A stretch of DNA of 64,000 nt from the NCBI GenBank assembly GCA_027022365.1, contig JALVYU010000011.1, positions 99,742 through 163,741 on the forward strand, read 5' to 3'. Below the pieces are notes generated by a model. The model ran no database searches and was not told the origin of the DNA. It saw only the letters and a program-made list of their open reading frames with translations. Below are positions 58,607 to 64,000 of the stretch, piece after piece (the first letter of the stretch is position 1; every line of letters starts with the position of its first letter). The stretch is from Desulfurococcales archaeon. Lineage in GTDB: Archaea; Thermoproteota; Thermoprotei_A; Sulfolobales; Desulfurococcaceae. Position numbers and translations under genes: made by a program.

Positions 58607-60328
58607 CTATTCTGTTGGTGTCGCCGTGAAGGACTTCATGTAGCCGCTCAAGAACCCTGATATCAGTGCGTTCATGAAGTACTGGCCTAGATAATAAGAT
58701 ATACCGCCTACTATCATCAGTATTGATGCATAGAGTAACACCGTGTACTTTGACCCGGGATTGGCAGCCATCAGTGCTACAGCGTTAGCAGCGGTCATTA
58801 TGAAAGCCGCTACCGATATAAGGAAGGCGATTTCCTCTGGGGACATACTAACTATAAAGAACAAGCCGGCGAACTCTGGGGGAATTGATTTGACGAAGGT
58901 TGACAATATCTTTGAGAAGAGGACTATGAGCTGGGTTATGAATGTGAGGAGCAGTATCGAGGTGGAGTGCATTAGGTAGACAGTGGTCTCGAACGTCTTG
59001 AATATCTGCAACATGTTTCTCCGTAGCCTTATGAGCTCGTTTGAGTGGTCGGATAATAGTATTCCTGCTTGTTTTACGTCCCCACCATACTCGACGGTAT
59101 CTATGAAGATGTGGGTACAACGCCTTATAAGTTCGCTACCCGATTCTCCTGCGAAGTACCTCCAGACTATTCTTGGGTCGATGTAGTTTACAAGCCTAGC
59201 ATATGCCCTCTCGATCAGTTTTTTAAGCTTGCCAAGCTGAGCCACGAGAATGGGTTTGAGGCTTTCCGCCATATTGGGTACTATAGACAAATGCTCTCCG
59301 AAAGCCCTAATGAAGACAGGGAAATAATCGTCTAGCTCGAAAACAGTGTTTTCATGCCTCTTAGCTAGTAGTCCTGCTGGTAGAAATGCTAGCCCGATGA
59401 GAACCATTACTATTGGTGCTAGTTGTAGGCTTGACAGGAAGGGCTTACCTAGGATCAGGAGGAAAGGTATGCAGGCCGCTGCCCCACCTATTGTGGCTAT
59501 CTTGATGTTCCTTACCCTTACTGGCTGTATCTTCATATTGTGCTCGAATCTGCCCCTCTTAATAGCGAAGAACAATAGTATTGCTACAGCTAGCTCTGCT
59601 AGGGAGACTCCGAGGATCCCGGTTCGAACGATATCTATTTCTCCGCCAAAGAAAAGGGCTAGTAGTATGAAGTTAGCTAGCATAAATATGAATGCTCCTA
59701 TTAGGGTCGAATACACTCCAAGGATGACTCTGAGGCTCTCTATTTTTCTCAAATAACTCGTTCTGTACTCGCTGAACAGCGTATTATACTCTATTTTGAG
59801 ATACTCACCGACATCTGCGCCAAGTGCTAGGACAGCTGATAGCCTCTGGAGGAACATCTCGACAACACGGTTCGGTGCCTCCCTTGAGACAAGTCTGAGG
59901 GCCTCTGGGGAGGCGTAGCTCCAGTGCTTTATTAAGACATAGATCTTCTTGAAGAGGTCGCGGTATATTTTCGAATAACATTCGGAGTCGCCGACGAGTT
60001 TGAATAGGAGATTGATAGGTGGACTGCCTGTTACGACTGTGCGCATGTGGACTAGAATGTATATTAGGTCCTCGTCTATGTAGACAGGCTTCAGTTTCTT
60101 TATGACGTCAAAAAACATGATTAACATGAATGCACCGACGACAGTGAGTATACCTGACAAGATATTGATAGGATAGGCTAAGAACTTGTTCTCGAGAAAA
60201 ACAAGGATGGAGACGAGAACCACGAGTATGACTATGGTTTGTTTACTAGCCCTGATATGCCCCGAGAGCCCCTCAGCTATTCTTCCAGTCCATTTTCCTT
60301 TAAGCCTTGGTTTTTTAAGGCGGGGCAT
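58607..60328 (-). CDS. arlJ: Archaellum membrane platform protein ArlJ (FlaJ)
   Basis: This 573-residue protein is the membrane anchor of the archaellum motor, from the TadC/GspF superfamily. It has about nine helices in groups, a large basic cytoplasmic domain (residues 80-200) and the family pattern HENTVFELDDYFPVFIRAFG and VEYGGDVKQAGILLSDHSNE. It starts 19 bases after the stop of arlI on the minus strand. The usual partner order H-I-J is preserved. A relative of the type IV pilus platform is a less likely alternative. Confidence 0.85.
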   Translation of the reverse strand: MPRLKKPRLKGKWTGRIAEGLSGHIRASKQTIVILVVLVSILVFLENKFLAYPINILSGILTVVGAFMLIMFFDVIKKLKPVYIDEDLIYILVHMRTVVTGSPPINLLFKLVGDSECYSKIYRDLFKKIYVLIKHWSYASPEALRLVSREAPNRVVEMFLQRLSAVLALGADVGEYLKIEYNTLFSEYRTSYLRKIESLRVILGVYSTLIGAFIFMLANFILLALFFGGEIDIVRTGILGVSLAELAVAILLFFAIKRGRFEHNMKIQPVRVRNIKIATIGGAAACIPFLLILGKPFLSSLQLAPIVMVLIGLAFLPAGLLAKRHENTVFELDDYFPVFIRAFGEHLSIVPNMAESLKPILVAQLGKLKKLIERAYARLVNYIDPRIVWRYFAGESGSELIRRCTHIFIDTVEYGGDVKQAGILLSDHSNELIRLRRNMLQIFKTFETTVYLMHSTSILLLTFITQLIVLFSKILSTFVKSIPPEFAGLFFIVSMSPEEIAFLISVAAFIMTAANAVALMAANPGSKYTVLLYASILMIVGGISYYLGQYFMNALISGFLSGYMKSFTATPTE

Positions 60329-60347
60329 ACCGAGCCACCAGAAGACG

Positions 60348-63203
60348 CTATAGCGTCAGGTCACCACGTAGGAGCTTCTTGTATGCTTCCTCGACGCCGA
60401 GCTGGTACGCCTTGACTATGGCTTTGAATACCTTAAAGTAATCAACGATATTTCGTTCAACGAGTAGTCTCAGATACTTTGCCCGAAGGTCTAGTTCTTC
60501 GTAGATGAGTTTTATGTCTCTCCTACTGATACCCCTCATTACCGCTATCTTCTCTTCTAGCAAGTAACTTGATCCTCTGCCAGCGAACCTGAACTGGTCG
60601 GTAGCTGGATCCCAGGTGAATACGGGTATAGCTGATATTGCGTCGCTCTCCGGATCGTATCCCACTATCTCGTTTATCGTTATAACGCGGCGGACCAGTA
60701 GTCCTGTCTTGCTGTATACTGCGCTTTGGAACCATGCTATGTTCAGGCTATCCATGTTGGTTTTAGGCACGTTGATCGGCGGGTTTGTGAGCCTCTGTAT
60801 CAGTCTCTCAAGGTTTGCTGCGTGGAAAGTCGCCATGACGGGGTGGCCGGTATTATGGAGTGCGACAGGTATCTCTCCGCCTATGAAGAGCTCTGTATCG
60901 GGCACCGATAAGTCGTAGACGTAGCCATTATACTTCTTCTTGTCTATGCTCAGTACCTCGAGGAATGATAGGTCACTCTTAACGATCATTCTCGTGCGTT
61001 CTATGAGCCTCCTTGATTCCCCGTCCATAGCATCCATGTGTTTCTCAAGAAACTCTAGGAGGCGCTCAACCGTCTTCCTCTGAGCATACTTCTGTCTTCC
61101 CTCAGCATATCTTTTCACTAAGTACGTGAGGGATAAGGGCATCTTCTCGTCTAGTCCATATTTCCTTATTAATTCCACGAGGGGTTTCAATGGTATCCTG
61201 TCTTTCCAAGACCTTATGCCTCTGCCCTTATACAGTCTTAGGTACACAATATAGTATGGTGCATTGCTGCCCCTCTTGATCTCGAACATCTTAGACTCTA
61301 TCCCAGCTAGGCGTGCCAGCCATACAAGTTTAGTGGCCGCCTCCCTGTCTTTCATAGAGACGGATATCAGGCCCCCACGTAGCTTACTGGCACCCCTGGC
61401 GTTGATGAATTTCTTGATGAATACCCTTATTGTTCTTGGATGGGCCGTCCATAGCTTGTCAGGTATAACTAGTTTCTCTGCCTTTACAGATGCTACCCAG
61501 TATCTCCCCGCTTCCGCTGTTCCTTCGATCGAGTTTTCGGCGTATCCTCTATGTAGTAATTCCTCGGCGGCGTCGATTCCTCCAGCAATTTCTGTTTCTT
61601 CGATATCAGTCCTTGTTTTAACAAATGTGACGAGCAGGTCTCCGGGCTTGAGATCGGTGACGAGCTTCGGGACTATTTCCATTGTGTCTTGGTCTAGAAC
61701 GAAGACGCTGTGTGAGCCGGTTGCTTTAATGATACCCTTGCCCTCATATCTTATCTCGTATATCTCGCTGGCCCGATGTCTCAAGACATATTTGATCTCC
61801 GCCCATCCAACCCTGCCCATTTTATCTATGCTGAGTACCTCGAACCCATCTATTGTTTTGGGCTTCCTCTCTTCTCCGGGACAATAATGCTTGTCTACGA
61901 ACTCGCCTATCCTGACAAGCCTTACTTCCCCTGTCCTCTTATCCCTGATCAGGACCGGTGTCTCCCATGCAACGCTCTGCATTGCTTGGAACGCTATGTT
62001 GCCCTCTGCTCCTCTTATCTCACCGACGATTATGTAGTTGGGCCTCTGTCTAAGGGCCGCTCTCAGCAGATCGAACATTGTGACGCTGCTCTCGGGCTTG
62101 CCCGTGTCTCTTGTCAGTTCTCTAACCCAGTTAGGGTGTGGGAGCACGACCTCGGCAGTGTCCTCTATGGTGACTATCTTGTAGTTCGGCCTGATGAAGG
62201 CCGAGATCGCGTTTAGCGAGGTTGTTTTTCCTGATGCTGTCTCTCCACATATGAATACGCTCATCCCCTCGCTGAGCATCATCCAGATGTAGGCTGCTAT
62301 GTATTCGTTGAAGGTGCCCCACTTGATCAGCTGTGTCACGCTTATCGGTATCTTTGCTACACGTCTGATTGTGAAGTTGCTTCCGTGGAGGCTTACATCC
62401 TTACCATACACTATGTTTATACGGCTGCCATCCGGAAGGGTTGCGTCAACTACTGGTCTCGCATGCGTTATGGGTTTTCCGATCTTTTCGCCCAGCTTTA
62501 TTATGAATTCGTCCAGTTCAGCCTCGTTCTTGAAGCCTAGGTTGCTCTCCATGGAGCCGAATATCTTGTGTACGATGTAGATGTTTCCTACTCCCCTACA
62601 GCTGATATCCTCTATGTAGGGGTCTCGGAGGAACGGCTCGAGTATTCCCACGCCAATCTTATCTCTTATCAAGTGGTACTTGACATAGTCGACATCATCC
62701 TTGTACACGGGGATCGTTGTGTTCTTAAGCTCCAGCTCCTCATAGTCTACTGGCTGGTCGACGACCTCTATGACATCGTCCAGTAGTAGTAGGAGTAGTT
62801 TCTTCTTCTCCTCCGCCGACTCCGCCACATGGTATGGCTGGATCTTCGCGGCCAATGCAACCTCTATTAGTCTGAAGAGCTTGGACGGAGGCCTCGGAGG
62901 CTCGATAATGATGTATTTGGCGTACCCCGACTCCGTGCCTTCCCTAGGCATGTATGCGTGGATGAATACGCCTCCGCCTATTGGGTAGATCACGCTGAAG
63001 AACTTCCACTTCTTCATATCGCCGGTGGGCTTATCTACGAGGAGGGGTTCCTCCCCTGTCTCCTTCTTGATCTTCTCGATATATTCTTCGAGGTAGGGCG
63101 GCCTCTCGCCAAACTCCGGCATCTTCACTTCTTTCTCGGGTATGAATCGGCCACGCTTCTTTATCTTGAAAACAGGTTTGAGCCTGAGCTTGAGCCTGGG
63201 CAT
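60348..63203 (-). CDS. arlI: Archaellum motor ATPase ArlI (FlaI) interrupted by an intein
   Basis: The host protein is a GspE/VirB11-like secretion ATPase that drives assembly and rotation of the archaellum. Residues 1-409 hold the N-terminal domain, Walker A GETASGKTT (320-328), IVTIEDTAEVVLPHPNW and Walker B IIVGEIRG (391-398). The sequence FQAMQ at 405-409 is followed by a 375-residue intein (410-784), and TGHPVMATFHA resumes the conserved His box at 785. Splicing gives a 576-residue protein. The gene lies between arlH and arlJ. It starts at ATG 63203. Gene context supports ArlI over other pilus ATPases. Confidence 0.9.
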   Translation of the reverse strand: MPRLKLRLKPVFKIKKRGRFIPEKEVKMPEFGERPPYLEEYIEKIKKETGEEPLLVDKPTGDMKKWKFFSVIYPIGGGVFIHAYMPREGTESGYAKYIIIEPPRPPSKLFRLIEVALAAKIQPYHVAESAEEKKKLLLLLLDDVIEVVDQPVDYEELELKNTTIPVYKDDVDYVKYHLIRDKIGVGILEPFLRDPYIEDISCRGVGNIYIVHKIFGSMESNLGFKNEAELDEFIIKLGEKIGKPITHARPVVDATLPDGSRINIVYGKDVSLHGSNFTIRRVAKIPISVTQLIKWGTFNEYIAAYIWMMLSEGMSVFICGETASGKTTSLNAISAFIRPNYKIVTIEDTAEVVLPHPNWVRELTRDTGKPESSVTMFDLLRAALRQRPNYIIVGEIRGAEGNIAFQAMQSVAWETPVLIRDKRTGEVRLVRIGEFVDKHYCPGEERKPKTIDGFEVLSIDKMGRVGWAEIKYVLRHRASEIYEIRYEGKGIIKATGSHSVFVLDQDTMEIVPKLVTDLKPGDLLVTFVKTRTDIEETEIAGGIDAAEELLHRGYAENSIEGTAEAGRYWVASVKAEKLVIPDKLWTAHPRTIRVFIKKFINARGASKLRGGLISVSMKDREAATKLVWLARLAGIESKMFEIKRGSNAPYYIVYLRLYKGRGIRSWKDRIPLKPLVELIRKYGLDEKMPLSLTYLVKRYAEGRQKYAQRKTVERLLEFLEKHMDAMDGESRRLIERTRMIVKSDLSFLEVLSIDKKKYNGYVYDLSVPDTELFIGGEIPVALHNTGHPVMATFHAANLERLIQRLTNPPINVPKTNMDSLNIAWFQSAVYSKTGLLVRRVITINEIVGYDPESDAISAIPVFTWDPATDQFRFAGRGSSYLLEEKIAVMRGISRRDIKLIYEELDLRAKYLRLLVERNIVDYFKVFKAIVKAYQLGVEEAYKKLLRGDLTL
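60852..61976 (-). mobile_element. Intein in arlI with degenerate homing-endonuclease domain
   Basis: This 375-residue intein begins with Ser (SVAWETPVLI; block A), has T-x-x-H in block B (ATGSHSVFVLD, Thr86 and His89), block F GYVYDLSVPDTELFIGG and ends in VALHN with Thr as the +1 residue. So the splicing residues (Ser1, His-Asn, Thr+1) look intact. The middle includes a LAGLIDADG-like half (FIKKFINARGASKL...KLVWLARLAGI) where the normal D-A-D-G is N-A-R-G, so nuclease activity is probably lost. The insertion point lies between FQAMQ and TGH of the ATPase. Confidence 0.88.
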
Positions 63204-63221
63204 GCATGATCACCTCCGGGT

Positions 63222-63935
63222 CTAGGCCTTAGCCAGTGCTATGGGCACGAGTTTGACGCCGAAAGCAGGGTCTACATCGAAGGTTATGTTTGAATCGAAG
63301 ATTGTCGGTGCTCCCTTCAGCTTGACGACGCTCATGATCTTGACGGCTCTCCCGCCTACAACCGCGTTGCGTAGCTTGAAGTATCCGTCCGCCATAGCCC
63401 TTATCCTTGTCGATAGGGATTCTGGTATAGTGCCTGGATGTAGGGTTATTATGATGAGTTTGCCCTGGTCAACGATCTGGCGGGCTATGGTGAAGAAGCC
63501 TAGTATCTCGTTGGTCGAAGCATAGGTTGCTAGGTGACTTAGGCTGTCCACGAGAAATACGTCGTATTTCTTTATGAGATTCATCATTATCTTCGAGGTT
63601 ATCAGGAGAAGCTTTGAAGCATACTTTTTCTCCCAGCTGATCCCAGGGATCTGGGTCGAGAATATTGTAAGCTTCCCCCTTATGAAGTAATCAAGTACGG
63701 GGAACCCGGCAGTGATCATCCTCTTGACATAACCCTTCGTTGTGGCCTCGGTCACAACGGCTATGACTCTAAGACAGGATTTCAGAGCTCCATAGACGAA
63801 TTGCTGAGCAACAACGGATTTACCTGTTCCATGCTCGCCCTCAATAATGATCAGGCTGGGAAACGGTAAACCTCCAGCAAGCTTTAAGTCAAGCTCCTCG
63901 TTACCCGTCGATATAACTTCTCTCTCCTCACTCAT
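63222..63935 (-). CDS. arlH: Archaellum ATP-binding protein ArlH (FlaH)
   Basis: This 237-residue KaiC/RecA-like protein partners ArlI in the archaellum motor. It has a Walker A GEHGTGKS (33-40), VFLVDSLSHLATYAS as Walker B, and a FlaH-typical C-terminus. ArlH usually lacks strong ATPase activity and controls the motor by nucleotide binding. It starts at ATG 63935, after the stop of the upstream gene at 63940, and ends 18 bases before arlI. Confidence 0.87.
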   Translation of the reverse strand: MSEEREVISTGNEELDLKLAGGLPFPSLIIIEGEHGTGKSVVAQQFVYGALKSCLRVIAVVTEATTKGYVKRMITAGFPVLDYFIRGKLTIFSTQIPGISWEKKYASKLLLITSKIMMNLIKKYDVFLVDSLSHLATYASTNEILGFFTIARQIVDQGKLIIITLHPGTIPESLSTRIRAMADGYFKLRNAVVGGRAVKIMSVVKLKGAPTIFDSNITFDVDPAFGVKLVPIALAKA

Positions 63936-63939
63936 CGTC

Positions 63940-64000
63940 TCACCCCAGCGGCACCCATGTCGATGCTTTTGAACCGTACTGTGAGACGAAGGTTATCCTG
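63940..64000 (-). CDS. C-terminal end of an archaellum accessory protein (ArlG/ArlF-like), partial
   Basis: Only the last 19 codons are inside the window. They read RITFVSQYGSKASTWVPLG, ending with TGA at 63940-63942. This resembles the C-terminal strand of ArlG or ArlF, the beta-sandwich stator proteins that normally precede arlH. The identity is inferred from this short end and the gene order. Confidence 0.6.
   Translation of the reverse strand, partial: RITFVSQYGSKASTWVPLG

Noticed and set aside
61264..61887. 207-residue open frame on the plus strand.
   Set aside because: It is antisense to the intein coding sequence, Ser-rich and without a ribosome site; a shadow frame.

Overview
The window looks like a chromosomal segment of a hyperthermophilic crenarchaeon (Thermoproteota), most likely of the Desulfurococcales type. 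The evidence is an archaellum operon (arlH-arlI-arlJ), short leaders behind TTTAAA or TTTATA boxes, frequent GTG and TTG starts, heavy use of ATA and AGG/AGA codons, an archaeal arginyl-tRNA synthetase, crenarchaeal-type polyamine enzymes and a Thermococcus-like proline dehydrogenase cluster. I cannot name a genus from the sequence alone. No CRISPR array, rRNA, transposase or integrase is visible.

Layout. Positions 200-5100 hold a membrane-anchored sugar ABC transporter and a GH16-like beta-sandwich protein. Positions 5265-8006 hold an F420-type [NiFe] hydrogenase operon (large, small and beta subunits) carrying three single-base indels. A P3A proton ATPase follows (8050-10551). Positions 10884-18578 form a MacB-like cluster in which a 1678-residue surface protein with about 13 repeats sits between the ATPase and permease genes, followed by a PadR regulator. 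Positions 18606-25533 hold an SLC41/MgtE transporter, an ion permease, and a divergent metal ABC transporter with a NikR-like regulator. Positions 25545-27632 hold small conserved genes, including a Qng1-like protein with a C-terminal Cys cluster. Positions 28000-29648 hold a SAM/arginine decarboxylase-family gene behind an unusual C/G palindromic leader, and a geranylgeranyl-reductase-family gene. Positions 29620-32973 hold a pdhA-F-X-B proline dehydrogenase cluster. ArgRS, a class III aminotransferase, an isoaspartyl peptidase, a SpoIIM-like membrane protein, a GHL6-type glycosidase and a radical SAM protein fill 33106-43479. Positions 43583-48107 are glycan-related (GalE-like epimerase, two alkaline-phosphatase-superfamily genes of which one is a pseudogene, and a GT2). 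Positions 48147-50575 hold two regulators, a hydrolase and a ROK kinase without a standard start codon. A tRNA-Ala(CGC) lies beside a protein with a CARF-like N-terminus and a PIN nuclease-like C-terminus. A PA14 protein, an HD protein, a flippase, an Alg14/Alg13-like glycosyltransferase, a spermidine-synthase-family enzyme and the archaellum genes end the window.

The most interesting items are the CARF-like/PIN protein with no CRISPR locus nearby, a 375-residue intein inside the archaellum motor ATPase ArlI, clustered indels in the hydrogenase operon, the broken sulfatase-like gene, the surface-repeat protein inside an ABC exporter operon, the CCCCCCGGGGG pair before the decarboxylase gene, and seven convergent gene pairs whose 3' ends overlap.

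How the genes may work together: sugars come in through the 207-4412 transporter. The epimerase, GT2, Alg14/13-like transferase and flippase could build and export glycans for surface proteins such as archaellins and the repeat protein. The two polyamine genes may act in one pathway. These links are inferences from family and position.
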